A DNA stretch of 64,000 bases from Piscicola geometra (GCA_943735955.1 OX030968.1:2576843-2640842); one strand, 5' to 3'; counted from the stretch's first letter, positions 32,918 through 61,785 are shown. The notes: generated from the sequence alone by a model not told the origin. Numbers and translations: made by a program.

Positions 32918-33260
32918 AGAGAGGGTTTGAGGGGGGAGTGGGATGGGGTGGGTTGGAGTGTGTAGGGAGGTGGGGAGTGGGGGGTTGGAGTGTGTAGGGA
33001 GGTGGGGGAGTGGTGGAGTGTTTAGGGGTTGGGAGGAGGTGGGGGTTGGAGTGTGTAAGGGGGTGGGTTGCTTTGTTTGGGAAAAAGGGAAGTTGTTTGT
33101 ATTGGGGAGGAGGGGGAGGGCGGTTGGATGTAAAGGGTTGTTTGAATGGAAAAAAGGTTTTTTGAATGGGGGAGGTATTTAAGTTGGAAAGAAGTATTCA
33201 GAGAGGGTGGGCCTTTGTAGGGGTAGATATGTAGGAGGGAGTGTACAGATGTGGAGACAA
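32918..33260 (+). other. Tomosyn 3'UTR with G-rich tracts
   Basis: The first 260 bases after the stop are strongly G-rich on the sense strand, with many GGG/GGGG runs and a repeated GGTTGGAGTGTGTAGGGAGG unit. The sequence then becomes AT-rich up to the AATAAA at 33261. Confidence 0.55.
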
Positions 33261-33266
33261 AATAAA
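33261..33266 (+). terminator. Polyadenylation signal for tomosyn
   Basis: AATAAA 344 bp after the tomosyn stop codon; the best signal downstream of the gene. Confidence 0.55.
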
Positions 33267-34529
33267 TTCATGCATGGAGGATGGTTAGAAGGATGGATTA
33301 AATGAATTAACACACATCTCTCAATGAATTACGTATTCTTAATTGATCCTAATTTAATTGATTCTAATTGACTTCTCATTATCCATCCCGAACTCGCTCA
33401 TTCGCATGACTTCACTCTTTAATATTTTATTCTCGTTTTGTTTTTATATTTATATTACTTCTATTTATATTTTTATGAAATTTCCCCCATTGTTCATTCA
33501 TTTACTGTTTAAGAAATCATAATTAAGTGGATATTAAAATTAAATTAATAAGGCTAAGAATAATATAATTAAAATAATAATAATAATAATAATATAATAA
33601 AACAATAATAATAATAATAATCATTAGTCTTAAATAATGATATTTAAGGTAATTATTAAATAATATTCTGTTGGTTGTTCGCTTAGTTACACCCGAAATT
33701 AATCCCGCGTTTCCTATTCCACTATTCGCAATCCTGCAAACGCGTAGTGACTACGCCGTAGTCGTAGCTACCTTCCATAACGTAAATATTTTTTGACATT
33801 TCATTGCGTTTATTTGACATTTGAAAAAGAAAAAATTGAAGCTAAATGCTGTAACGCTTTATAAACTTTTGGATGCAACTAAAGTGTTTATAACAGTTAA
33901 CAATTTAACTGATTCGCCTACATTCACTGTGTACTTATATATTATGCAGTAGGCTCTCGGTTATTTCCGGATATCAAACTTGATTTTATCCGGAGTTTTA
34001 GGGTAAACAGATAAAAGAAAAAATATGAATTTTTATTTTTTAAAGTATGAAATAAAATATTTTAATTAAAATAAAATATTTTAGTTTATATATATATTTT
34101 TTTATATATATTAAATTTCAATTAACAATTTTCAAGTAAATTTTTCATGAAATTAAATGTTCCAACAAATATCAGATGAGCCCGGCTATAATATAAAACG
34201 GATATAAGCGAGAGCTTACTTCAGTCACTGTATTCGACTTAAATAGTTTTGAATTCGTATTTCGGATCTAGATGGGTGCACGCTTCGTGGTTTCCTAAGT
34301 TTGTGATCAAAATTTTTTGAATGTAAAAAATAAATGAAAATATGTGTTAATAAAAATTAAAGAATAATATTCTTGATATTTAATAAGATCTCTGATAATC
34401 TTTTAAAGGATGTATATGATATGTCACTAATATTTTTCTGGGTGCTCTTTTATTCAAAAGTGTTTTGATTTTCAGAAATAAAATTTTTTCTCCCTTAGAT
34501 GGACAAAGCCATATGCACTTATATTAGTA

Positions 34530-34530
34530 C

Positions 34531-34590
<60 letters not shown>

Positions 34591-34607
34591 ACACACACAC
34601 ACACACA
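34530..34607 (+). repeat. (CA)n microsatellite
   Basis: CA dinucleotides with one TA interruption near 34586. Confidence 0.95.
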
Positions 34608-36317
34608 AAACCACACAACAAGACCCAAGAGACGGCGCATATCTTTACGTAAGGCCATATGAAACATACTTGAAGCGAAATTAAATTTGAATTCTTCTCA
34701 TTCATCTTATCATTCATCTCAAATGCCTTTCACCTCACCACGAATGTTCTACGTGTGGAGATTTGAGAGAAGAAAAAAAAGAAAAAAGTAGAAAGTATAA
34801 TTATAGAAAATAAATAATTAAATCCAAATTGATAATAATGGTTGATAAATAACGAAATATAAATAAATATTGATGATAATAATAAATAAATAAAAGAATT
34901 AAATATGATTTACGAATAAAAATGGATACAAGTAAAATGAAAAATAATTTAAATAGGTGATAAAAACGATAAAAGATAAAAATTAGTTAATTGTCAATGG
35001 AATTTGCATAAGTAGTACTAAAATTTCATTTGGTTAAAGAAGCATTAAAAAGGATTTTTCCAATTTTATCTATCTGGATATGAAAATGAATAATTGATCG
35101 ATGTGAAGAAAAAAAGTTTCAAAAAAAGAAAAATGGAACAAGAAAAAAATAGAATGAAATATGAGGTTACTATTTGAATGTTAAAAGCTATACCAAAATT
35201 TTGACTTTTCCGCTGAAGAAATGAATCAAAAATAATTGCTAGGCCGGGCATTTGCAAGAAAAGTTGTTATAACTTATGAAAATGAGAAAAAGCGACGAAG
35301 GGAGAAAAAGAAAAAAAACCTGTTTTAAAAAATAAAAATGCCATCAAAAAAATAATGATAAATATTCATAAAGTAAAAATGGCAGTGTTGGATAGAAGTG
35401 TGTGATTGGTGTGTTTTGTGGGCACGTGACATGAATGTGACGTCATGGACTTAAGAATGTGTATCGTTTTTTTGTGTTTTTTGTGTGGTTTAGAAGATTT
35501 TTTGAAATCACATAAATAAACTTTAAGGATTTAATAATATTAGCCCACATAGTATTTCACATAAACACAAAAAATTATTTCTAAAAGAGAAAAACATAAC
35601 TAAATCCAAATAAAATGGTCCATAGAAAAATTAAAAAAACAAAAACTGCTTTTTTTGTTTCATCTTTCAATTATTTTATGGTGACAATGTTTTTCGTTCG
35701 AATAGATTTCCATTCTTTTTCCTTTCAAACCTTTCATTTTTAATACTTGGGTCACGAGTTTTCCAGTTTTTCTTCGTTTCTTGTTTTTTACTTTGTTTTT
35801 TTTCTTCAAATTTTTTCTTTTTTTTATCATACCTACGTTTGTTTTTAGGCTGATGTATTCGCGACATTAACCTCACGCTGTCGACCACCAAGCCGTTTAT
35901 TCTCTTTACTATTTTTGTATTTAAATTTTCACCGGATAAAAAATTAAATTTTCGTTTTTATGCACATTAATTTTAAAGTTCTGAAATCAATTTTCATTCT
36001 TTTTCTTTGTTTCTATTTTTCTCTAAAATGAAAATATTGATAACCCATCAACTGGCTTCAAAGCATCCAGAAGTGTCAGAAGAGTGTCAAGAAAAATTGA
36101 TGATGTTGATGATGATGATGATGAGGATGATGATGATGGCGATGAAGATGATCATGATGATGATGACGATTGTGCTAATGATGATGGCTCTATTCCTTGC
36201 CAATAAGCATTCCAGCATCAATCATCTTGTTGTTGCAGCATTCGAACAAATGGAGGCAGCAATCGATCTTCAGCTAATGAAGCTACCAATTCTCTCACTA
36301 CCACCCCCTCCCCCATT

Positions 36318-36432
36318 CAGCAATTGTATCTCAACCATTGTATCTCAACCATTGTATCTCAACCATTGTATCTCAACAATTGTATCTCAACCATTGTATC
36401 TCAACCATTGTATTTCAACCATTGCATCTTTG
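36318..36432 (+). repeat. 14-bp tandem repeat
   Basis: About eight copies of TGTATCTCAACCAT. Confidence 0.9.
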
Positions 36433-36673
36433 CACTTGCATCATAGTAATTGTATCACTTTGAAATGTTTCTCCACTCATTTCCACATCTTACAACGTGA
36501 AAAATTCGGCTTTTAAAATTCCTGATCGGAATTTAACAATTAAATGTGTTTGGTAACATTACACGAGAGAATTCGTTGTAGCATTTAAAAGTGAATGTCC
36601 AATTGTACCAAGTAAGACCACAACTCATTTTTCTAGCGTTTAATTCAAATCTTCAAAGTAACATGTCGGGTGC

Positions 36674-36784
36674 ATGGCGTTTACAGTGAAACCTTCGAAT
36701 GATGGAGAGCTGTCTTTTGAAATGAAATTTGAGAACAAGTGCAGGAGTCGAAAACGAAGATGTGGAATGCCGGAATGGCTGTAG
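36674..36784 (+). CDS. Small open frame with coding-like composition
   Basis: An ATG-to-TAG frame of 36 residues: acidic and hydrophobic at the start (DGELSFEMKFENK), basic with two cysteines at the end (CRSRKRRCGMPEWL). Unlike most frames here it is not low-complexity. It could be a short protein, a terminal exon joined through the GTTTACAG acceptor-like site inside it, or chance. I recognise no family. Confidence 0.25.
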   Translation: MAFTVKPSNDGELSFEMKFENKCRSRKRRCGMPEWL

Positions 36785-37131
36785 TTTGAGCGGCTTTTAG
36801 GTGTGTTTTATGTTATGTTCTTTTATGTGTGTTTTGAGTTATGTTCTTTTATGTGTGTTTTGTGTTAAGTGTGAAGTTCTTTTATGTGTGTTTTAATGTG
36901 TTTTTTGTTGTTATCATGTGTTTTACATGTGTGATACTCTTTTTTAATAATTTTAAATGTGTGTTATTGTCTGTTAGCATGGGTTTCACATGTTTGATTT
37001 TTTATTTGTGTTTTTCAATGTGTTTTTTTATTTGACTTGATTTTTTGATGTTTTTATAATATATAATGCAGATCTTTTATTAATTTCTTATGTGTGTTTC
37101 ATGATTTATGTGCATTGAACGAACACCAACA

Positions 37132-37724
<593 letters not shown>

Positions 37725-37959
37725 TTTATTCAGATCACGATTTTTCTGTTATCATATTATACACATAAACACAATTTTTATGCAAATTTTAATACGCACA
37801 TATACACACACACATACACACACACATACACACAAACAAACACACACACTCACACAGTGAAAATTAAAGTTATTAGTAAAAGCAGAAGCTACAGTTTTGT
37901 GATAGTGATGATAACAATTAAAATGTGATAATGTTGATGACAATGACGATGGTGAGGAT

Positions 37960-37987
37960 GACGATGACGATTGTGATGATGATGCGG

Positions 37988-38019
<32 letters not shown>

Positions 38020-38033
38020 GATGATATTGATGC

Positions 38034-38103
<70 letters not shown>
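37960..38103 (+). repeat. (GAT)n microsatellite
   Basis: GAT/ATG trinucleotides with GGT, GCG and ATT variants at the left. Confidence 0.95.
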
Positions 38104-38104
<1 letters not shown>

Positions 38105-39404
38105 GCGGGAACGAAGATGAAGATAGCGACGTCCATGAGTGACAATGCGAATGCAAAATCGTCAAAGATTACGTCATTGCATTGCACTGCTTCCTTTGTT
38201 TTTGTGTGTCTTTGTGTGTGTTTGTTTTTTTGTGAGTGTGTTTGTTTTGGTGTGTTTGTGTGTGTATGTGTGTGTTTGTATAAGTTGTTCTTTTTAGTTT
38301 TTTGCATTTTTTTCTATGTTAATTCGAATTTCTGTGGTATTATGTCAGTGTGCAGGTTTTTGTTTATATTGGTGTGCATGTGTGCATGTTTTTGTTTATA
38401 TTGGTGTGCATGTGTGCATGTGTAACTAAGAAACGAGTCAAAGGCGCTTTACTTCAGAATTAATATTAATAACAATAAATAATCATAAAAGAATAATAAT
38501 CATAATAATATTTGAGGAATAATAGTATTATAGCTACTAGGAGCAATAATCCCAGAAAATCTAAATAATAATTGAACAAATTAATCTAAATAATGATTAA
38601 AATAATATATGGACAAAATATAATAGAATTTTAATTTTTATCCAGATAAAACACCGCGAAAATCGAGTAAAAATGGGATACTTTGAATGGAGTTCGCCGA
38701 TGAAGGAATGTTGCAGCGTAAAAAAGAAGAAGAAAAATAGTTTTTTTGAAACGTTTCAAAAAGTATCAAAACAAAAAAATTCGGAAAATTTCATTTTTTA
38801 CAGCCAGCTAACGGGATAACAAAGGCTTGGAAAAGTTTTGTTTGCACTTTTAGACTAATTTTTTATATTTTTTACATTATTTTATACTTCCAATAATTTT
38901 TCAATAACTTTAAAAATTTCATCGTTTTTTAAGAAGTAAAAAACTAATTTTTCCAATTTTCAAATCCATATTTTTCATGTTTTTTTTGCTGTTTTACGTT
39001 CATTTTGATTTTGGGATTATTTGATTTTCTGATGTTTTTTTACTACGCCTGTGCATGCTAAGTATCCATTATCCCTTCTTTCATTCATCCATTCATTTTT
39101 CATCCATCCATTCATCAATCCATACATTTATTCCTTATTTCATTCATTCATCCATTTTCCGTCTATCCATTTTATCCATTCATCAATTTATTCTCTCATT
39201 TATGAAGTATTTAATTTTAGTTGTAAAAAAATCAAAGTTAATTATCAAACATTAATTTTCAAAATGAAAAATAGTTTTTATAGTTTTTTTCTCTCCTCAT
39301 TTCCAGACCACATCTGTTCATTTTACAATCTCTATTCCGATTTGTGACTGATCGATTCTATACTTGCATCCATCTGTCATTCACTTCCACGCAATCCCAC
39401 TCCA

Positions 39405-39692
39405 TCAATTCCATCTCATCCCATCTCATCCCATCTCATTCCATCTCATCCCATCTCATCCCATCTCATCCCATCTCATCCCATCTCATCCCATCTCATT
39501 CCATCTCATCCCATCTCATTCCATCTCATTCCATCTCATCCCATCTCATCCTATCTCATTCCATCTCATCCCATCTCATCCCATCTCATCCCATCTCATC
39601 CCATCTCATCCCATCTCATCCCATCTCATCCCATCTCATCCCATCTCATCCCATCTCATCCCATCTCATCCCATCTCATTCCATCTCATCCA
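39405..39692 (+). repeat. 10-bp minisatellite CCATCTCATC
   Basis: About 28 copies with T/C variants at one position of the unit. Confidence 0.97.
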
Positions 39693-39875
39693 ATCTCTTT
39701 CCACGACATCAATACCATCTCATCCAACTCATCCATCAATCCCATTAGTCCTATCTCATCCCATTTCCCCCTCATTTTGATTTAATTCCATCTATTATTC
39801 ATCCTTTTCGTTTCATCCTCTCATCCATCCTTTCATCTTTCCATCCATTCTTTTACTCACCAATCTATCCATAAA

Positions 39876-53927
<14,052 letters not shown>

Positions 53928-53931
53928 CTGT

Positions 53932-54075
53932 TGTGTTAGTTGTTGTGTTAGTTGTTGTGGGAGTTGTTGTGGGAGTTGTTGTGGGAGTTGTTGTGTTAGT
54001 TGTTGTGTGGGTTGTTGTGAGGGTTGTTGTGGGGGTTGTTGTGGGGGTTGTTGTGGGGGTTGTTGTGGGGGTTGT
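53932..54075 (+). repeat. 12-bp repeat GTTGTTGTGGGA
   Basis: About twelve copies adjoining the acceptor (CACAACAG on the minus strand) of the first recognised stomatin exon. Confidence 0.93.
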
Positions 54076-54403
54076 TGGTTGTGATTTTTTAATGATTTTT
54101 GTTAGATTTGTAGATGTTTTTTGCATTTTTATGGGTTTTTTTCTATTTTCAGTTGATTAAGCGTAGGTGTTGTTGAAGCTGCTGTTGCTGGTGGTGTTGT
54201 TGTGCATGTTGTAAATGGAAGTTTTGGTTGTTGTTGTTGTTATAGTAATGATTTGGTTCGGATTTTCAAAAGATATATGCTAAATCTCATTAAATCAGTC
54301 TAGTAGTTGGATGTGATTTATTTATAATTAAGAAGTTTGACTTAGTTTATCATTTTTACTCACACACATCTAGCTTATTCCAGTTGGAATTTGTCAGCTT
54401 TAA

Positions 54404-54661
<258 letters not shown>

Positions 54662-56179
54662 TAGAGGTCGGACATGGACCGTTTTTCATTCCCGGTCCCG
54701 TCCCGTTTCCGAAATTTGTATTCCCGTCCCGTTCCGTTCCCGATGGGACATCAGAATTTTGATTCCCGTCCCGTCCCGTTCCCGAAATTTTTTTCCCGTC
54801 CCGACCCGTTCCCGAAAGCTTTTTGTTTTTTTATTCATTTTCGCTGCCGTTTTCACTGGTCCCAAACTTGCTAGTTCTAACATTTCTTAAAATTTATTAT
54901 TTGAAAGTCAGAGAATATTTCTTTTAATAAAATAAAAAAACACGATTTAAATTTCAAATATTTGTTCAAATGAAAGTATTGAAGTTAGTCATTGTTTTTG
55001 AGTAATTCAATCAAGTCTTTATTGCTTTTCACACGGGTTAAACCGTTAAGAGTTTCAGCTTTCAAATGAGATGATTTTGGGTCTAAAGTTAAACGACCAC
55101 ATATTGAATACTTCCGTTCACAGCGAATATAACTTGCAGATATACTAAACACCATTTTGGCTACTTCTTGTAGTATTTTAAAATTGCTCATTTTATTCCA
55201 ATAAAATAAAACATCTTTATAATTTTCAATTTTTTTGGGACGTAATTGTAAATATTTGTACAATTCATCCTCTTCTGAATTTTTTTCTTCGTTTATTATT
55301 ATTAATTCTTCAATAATGTTAGAAATATGTTTTTTGACAACATTCTTATTCTCCACAACTGCAAATATAAAATCATTCGTATAATTTGATAGTATAATAA
55401 TTTTATTATTATTTTTACGTTATAAAAACAAACATAATAGGTCTAAATAACCATCTTTTTTTTTCTCAACGGCACTGCAGCTTGGTCTGGCTGTACAAAA
55501 TAGAATTAAATTTTCTCTAATGAAAGTCTTGGTATTTATTTCTTTTCTATCCAAAACTTTTTTCCTATTATTCTTTCAAACTGGGGATGCAACAGACATG
55601 CTGTCATATGAATGAGATCAATGGCATCTTTTCTTTTGTCGAAATGATCAACTGAGCAATCATTTGGAAATTTATCATTCAAATTCAAAGTATTAATTTA
55701 TAAAATTAAAATAATATAACTGACCATTTTGATTTCATCTGAAAAGTTTTCATCATCACCCATTTGTTCTAATCTCCCCAATCTTTGGACTCATCATAAC
55801 AACTTCAAATGTAGTGTTGGAGATTTCGACATTGGAAACGGTGGCTTCGTTATACATTTATATTGAATTTAATACTTTTTTCAAGTACGGAGTATCGATG
55901 AAATAAAGATTTCTATACTTAGAAGTTTTCTGAAAAATCATTGTTAAAGAATCCAATCCCAATAACTGTTATTCCCGTTTTTCCCGTTCCCGATTTAAAA
56001 GTTGATTCCCGTTCCCGTCTTTTCCTGTTCCCGATTTCAATGTTGAGTCCCGTTCCCGTTCCCGTCCCGAAAACCTATTCTCGGCTCCCGACTTTTCCCG
56101 TCCCGAAATTAATTTTCATTCCCGTTCCCGCGGGAGTCCCGCGGGTACCCGGTCAGATCGGTACCCTGTCCGACCTCTA
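54662..56179 (-). mobile_element. hAT-like DNA transposon, copy 3 (complete ends, minus orientation)
   Basis: A 1518-bp element, nearly the same length as copy 2, with 12-bp inverted ends (TAGAGGTCGGAC) and an 8-bp target duplication ACACACAC on both sides. The duplication is weak evidence by itself because it lies in a CA repeat. Subterminal GTTCCCGTCCC repeats crowd both ends. It is inserted upstream of the first recognised stomatin exon. Confidence 0.9.
54985..55356 (-). pseudogene. hAT transposase C-terminal region (open fragment)
   Basis: A 123-codon frame homologous to 717-1088, with YWNKM, VAKMVFSISASYIRCERKY and a final LTRVKSNKDLIELL. No ATG in context; it begins just after an acceptor-like site, as in copy 1. 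The rest of the transposase in this copy is broken. Confidence 0.75.
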
Positions 56180-56334
56180 ACACACACACACACACGCACG
56201 CACACACACACATACACACAGACAGAATTGATTGAAACTAAGCGAGACTGATGACTGGGGACATAGAATAAATATTTACTTCAACGCAGAGTGCTTCATC
56301 CATCCACGCGTGGATTGGCCAGAGGAAAGTTGGG

Positions 56335-56690
56335 TGGATGGGTGTGGAGTGTATAGGTGGGATCAGTGGATTGGCTGGTTGTGGAGGAGGATGGATGAGT
56401 GGATGGGTGTGGAGTGTATATGTGGGATCAGTGGATTGGCTGGTTGTGGAGAAGGATGGATGAGTGGATGGGTGTGGAATGTATAGGTGGGATCAGTGGA
56501 TTGGCTGGTTGTGGAGGAAGATGGATGAGTGGATGGATGTGGAGTGTACAGGTGGGATCAGTGGATTGGCTGGTTGTGGAGGAGGATGGATGAGTGGATG
56601 GGTGTGGAATGTATAGGTGGGATCAGTGGATTGGCTGGTTGTGGAGGAGGATGGATGAGTGGATGGGTGTAGAGGGAATGGATGATTGGG
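56335..56690 (+). repeat. 65-bp minisatellite, about five copies
   Basis: Unit GTGTGGAGTGTATAGGTGGG... ending GGATGAGTGGATGG, very similar between copies; it continues as degenerate GGAT-rich sequence to about 57000. Confidence 0.93.
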
Positions 56691-57214
56691 TGGATGGGTG
56701 TGGAAAAGAGGAACAGGTGGATGGATGGGTGTGGAGAAGAGGAACAGGTGGATGGATGGGTGTGGAGTGGAGGAACAAGTGGATGGATGGGTGTGGAGTG
56801 GGATGAATGGATGGTAGATAGGTGCAAAAGGGGTGACTGGATGGATGGGTGTGGAGTTTAATAGATGAATTTTAAAAGTTGTGTAGATGGGATGAATGGG
56901 TGGATGAGCGTGGAGTAGATTAATGAATAGATTAATGGATAGATTTGGAGTGGATAAGTGGGTGGAAGGGTGTGGAGCGAATGGATGGATAGATGGATGG
57001 ATGGATTATAAAAATGATGGAATTGATTTCATTGTGGAAAAGAAGATTAAAAGATTATCAAAAACGTTTACAGATTGACGAAGATGCATGATTGAATGGA
57101 ACACATAAATGAATGAATTGATGGATGAAGTAAACAGATCCATAAATGAGTAAATGGATGAATGAGTGAGTGAAGTGACTGAGTAGTAAAAGAGTACATA
57201 CACTTCGAACACAG

Positions 57215-57302
57215 TGCCACAAAGTTCGTTCAAAGTTATGGATTTTCCGCTTCCCAGCCTATCATTTACGAGTCGGAACATGCATGGATTCAAAAACAGC
57301 TT

Positions 57303-57304
<2 letters not shown>
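57215..57304 (+). CDS. Candidate internal exon, gene not identified
   Basis: After a CGAACACAG acceptor the frame reads ATKFVQSYGFSASQPIIYES and then EHAWIQKQLE before a GTGTGTG donor-like repeat. Composition is protein-like, not repetitive. The minus strand is also open here (with GSGKSITLNELCG), so strand choice is uncertain. I recognise no family for either reading. Confidence 0.28.
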
Positions 57305-57640
<336 letters not shown>

Positions 57641-57772
57641 TTATATATTCAAGCACATAATATACTTTTTATTAGTCTCTTTTCTATGAGAAAGCACAAA
57701 TAAAACACACAAAAACCACACAAAACCTCACTAACAACACTGGCCCCTGACATTACACGCTGTAATTTTCAG

Positions 57773-57878
57773 TGGATGCTGCTGGGAAACAATGCTGTGA
57801 TTGCTCTTTTTCTACTACATGTGCTTGCTGCTCTGAAGCCTGAAGAATTCCACGGGATAGGGGAAGTGTATCTTAAAT
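57773..57878 (+). CDS. Candidate exon with a hydrophobic segment, gene not identified
   Basis: Flanked by a good acceptor (GTAATTTTCAG) and a good donor (AAAT|GTATGT), open only in the frame starting TGG ATG: a hydrophobic stretch NAVIALFLLHVLAAL, long enough for a membrane segment or hairpin, followed by KPEEFHGIGEVYLK. Phase 0 in, phase 1 out. It could belong with 59582-59695 if the internal GAA|GTGTAT donor is used instead. No family recognised. Confidence 0.35.
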
Positions 57879-58288
57879 GTATGTAATTTTTTGAGATTTC
57901 GATTTGTCTTTTCACTCTCTTATCCATACCTTCATCCTTTCATCCTTCCTTCTTTCTTTCATCCTTCCTTCCTTTTTTCATCCTTCCTTCCTTCCTTCTT
58001 TCATCCTTCTTTCAACATCCGACCCTCCCACACCTTTCCGAGCATCCATCAATCAATCTTTCTTCTCCATTTCCTACTCCAGTTTACCAATGCACTCGAA
58101 AACAAGCATTTATTTCCCAAATGCAAGCATCATCATCATCATCATCATCATTGCCAACATCACCATCATTCTCGCTTCCTTTTCATCATCATCCTCATCT
58201 TCATCATCATTATCATTACTAGTAAAACCATTAATAGGGTGACTTATTTTCTAGTTAATTGACTTTTGTCATTTTATTATGTGTGTAT

Positions 58289-58638
<350 letters not shown>

Positions 58639-59581
58639 ACGGGTGCGTGTGTGTGTGTGCATAGGAAGGTATTTAATTAAGAGGACATCAATTATTTGTG
58701 ACGTAAGCTGGCGACTTTGCCAAGTATCATTCTTGATGAAAAGAATACAAATAATAAAAAAGTTCAAAAATCAATAAATAGGTTCAATAATAATACAATT
58801 ATTTAAAATATGTATAATTATAAATAAAACCAATTAATAATCTTATAATTTCAAACAAATTATTATGATTTATGTAAGTTTTTTTCATTCTAAAGTTTTT
58901 CAGTATTTATATATATTTTTTTAATGCAAGAATTGAATTGAAATCTATTCATACTTTTGAGAGATATTTAAAATTGAAAATATATTCCTATTTCTTGCAT
59001 TTTAAGCTTTCAATCAATCATTTTCCATGACGATGATGATCATGATCATTTTTCAATCTATTTCCTATCATCCTCATTATCACAGCATCCTTTATATTCA
59101 TTTATTTCTAGATTATATTTTTCAATTAATTTTCATTTATCATTTTAATATGTTTCTCAACTTTCTTTAACACACCCATTTCTACTTTCCTTTTCTCCTA
59201 TTTCTTTATTGCCACCATATACAACTTTCATACACCGTTTAGTACTGTATTCCTACATTATATAGCTCAACATCTTATTGCGTTGTATCCCCAGAGAGTG
59301 ATATTTCTTTGTTTTTACGATTAGCTCATAATCACCACTCCCCTTCCTATTTTTCTTCTATAATATTGTAGTCATTTTAGAAATAGCCATTTTTATGGGG
59401 AAATCTTACTACTTAAATATGATTTATTATTTTCTTATAATTTATTGTTTTTATTTTATAATTAAATTTATTTTCCTCTAATAAGATTTTGTATTCTTCT
59501 AATTTAAACTGAAAAATAATCATAAAATATTTTAATTAATAAACTTGGACATATTAAAAGTGGTTGCAATGACAACAATAG

Positions 59582-59695
59582 TTACGGATTTATCGTCTAG
59601 TGAAGGAAAGGCAGATTGTTAAGTACAAATTCCAGCTTCGAGGAATACATTCTTATGCTAAAGACGCCTATCTAAGATCGTTTGTAAAGATGTGA
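59582..59695 (+). CDS. Candidate terminal exon, gene not identified
   Basis: After an ACAACAATAG acceptor-like site a 37-residue frame reads LRIYRLVKERQIVKYKFQLR and then GIHSYAKDAYLRSFVKM before TGA. It is basic and aromatic, complex in composition, and closed by a TGA that begins a (GAT)n run; an AATAAA lies about 165 bp further on. It lacks an ATG, so if real it is a last exon. No family recognised. Confidence 0.35.
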   Translation, partial: LRIYRLVKERQIVKYKFQLRGIHSYAKDAYLRSFVKM

Positions 59696-59709
59696 TGATG
59701 TGATGAGGG

Positions 59710-59756
<47 letters not shown>

Positions 59757-59762
59757 GTGATG
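59691..59762 (+). repeat. (GAT)n microsatellite
   Basis: Starts at the stop codon of the candidate terminal exon, the same arrangement as at the stomatin stop. Confidence 0.9.
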
Positions 59763-60128
59763 AGAGAGAAAATATAATGAGCAAAATGATCGTTATAGAA
59801 ATAGAAATAAAAAAAGTAACTTTGATTTCGATAATCTGTTGTTTGAAAACCTAGAAAAAAATAAACATTTTTTTTATTTGTGTCAATAAAAAATATTTTT
59901 TAGAGAAAAAATGTAATTTACTTCCACACATGTCTTCCGTTTTGTTCTCAAGCTGGAAATTATTATTTTAAAATTAATTTACAAAAGTTTTTCGCTTGAA
60001 TCTTTCCATAGAACTTCATGCACTTTTCACTAATTGAAGCTTCCTACTTCATTTCTGTCTCCATCACCATTACCTACATCCCAGCTAATTCAATTACTGC
60101 CGCTTAATTAAGACAACTTCTACTACAA

Positions 60129-60537
<409 letters not shown>

Positions 60538-60539
60538 AT

Positions 60540-61210
60540 AATAAAAATAATATTAATAATATTAATAATAATATTAACTACTAACTGAGATCTTCTTCTA
60601 CCCCTCCATCCAGCTTTTCTTCAGAAGAACTTAAACTTCTCATTTTGATTTTTTTGTCTTTGTTAGGATAAAAATCAAAATATTGATCAAGAATTATTTA
60701 TATATTCTTTTTAAAAATAAACCATTTATAAGTGTTTTAAATTTTTATTTTATTGCAATACATTTTATTTTCTAGTTTTTTTCCCTTTTAAATACATTAA
60801 AACTTCTTCCGTTTACCTTTCAATTGCATGAAATGAGAGAGTTTTTCAAATTTATTGTATATTCATATATATATATATAATTTTAAAGTATTTCAATATC
60901 TTAATTTTCAAAAAATCAAATACAAAAACTTTATTTCTTTCTTTTTTAATCCTTTTTTATCATCCTTTCCGAATTTCTCTCGAGCATCAATTCTATGTAT
61001 CCATTTTTGGAATGCTACAAATACTAATACTTTACTCAAAGAAAGCTTTCATGAATTAATCTTTCAGTACCCAACATTTCAATGTAGTTAATTTAGGTTT
61101 TTAATTTTAATTTTTTAAAATCTTCCAATTTTGCTTTAAACTGCAAACCCTTCAATGCACTCGCATCCGCCTCCACTCTGTTTTTATACATATACTTACA
61201 TTCATACACC
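60540..61210. other. AT-rich sequence, nothing recognised
   Basis: Short (AAT)n and (AT)n runs only. Confidence 0.5.
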
Positions 61211-61412
<202 letters not shown>

Positions 61413-61714
61413 AGAGTGACATTAAATTAAATTAAAACTGCCACTACTACAGCACCACCTTCCATCCTTTTCATTCCACTAAAAATCCATAGGCGTAGAA
61501 ACACATGCACAACCACTAAGACACATACAAACACACGTACAGACATACAAATAGACACACATAAAAACACATTCAGGCCAACACATTAACGTACTGTAAA
61601 CGTTTCCCATAACCACCACGTCTTGAGGGGCAAATTAAGATTTTTATTTCGTAATTTTTGTCACGGCTCTCAAGTTGTTTTTTGCGGTGCCTATTTTCTC
61701 TCCAAGAATATTCA

Positions 61715-61785
61715 GCTACTAGGGTGTGTGGGAATCGAACCCACGACCTACGGCTATAAGTTTTTAACCGCTCAACCATCTGCTT
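61715..61785 (-). mobile_element. tRNA-like sequence, probably SINE-derived
   Basis: On the minus strand an A-box-like TGGTTGAGCGG is followed at tRNA spacing by GTGGGTTCGATTCCCAC, a perfect T-arm with its B box. The flanks that should form the acceptor stem do not pair, so this is a tRNA-derived relic and not a working tRNA gene. Confidence 0.5.

Larger units (their letters stand above)
33300..36660. other. AT-rich intergenic region, no certain gene
   Basis: Contains short (AAT)n runs, a small palindromic block ACTACGCCGTAGT near 33750, a CA repeat at 34530-34607 and lysine-rich or acidic frames (35676-35891, 36040-36200) caused by A-rich and GAT-rich DNA. A short frame after the CA repeat (DPRDGAYLYVRPYETYLKRN, 34625-34683) has coding-like composition and a GTAAGG donor-like site but no partner. 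Confidence 0.5.

Noticed and set aside
35676..35891. Lysine-rich minus-strand frame
   Set aside because: A-rich low-complexity sequence without splice partners; only the first dozen residues look complex.
38671..38820. Frame beginning MGYFEWSSPMKECCSV
   Set aside because: About 48 codons; its second half is Lys/Asn/Phe-rich AT sequence, and I found no joining exon, so it is too weak to annotate.
57158..57300. Minus-strand exon reading LVNDRLGSGKSITLNELCG
   Set aside because: Open and protein-like, but not a proper P-loop (GxxxxGKS is incomplete) and no partner exon; kept only as an alternative to the plus-strand reading.
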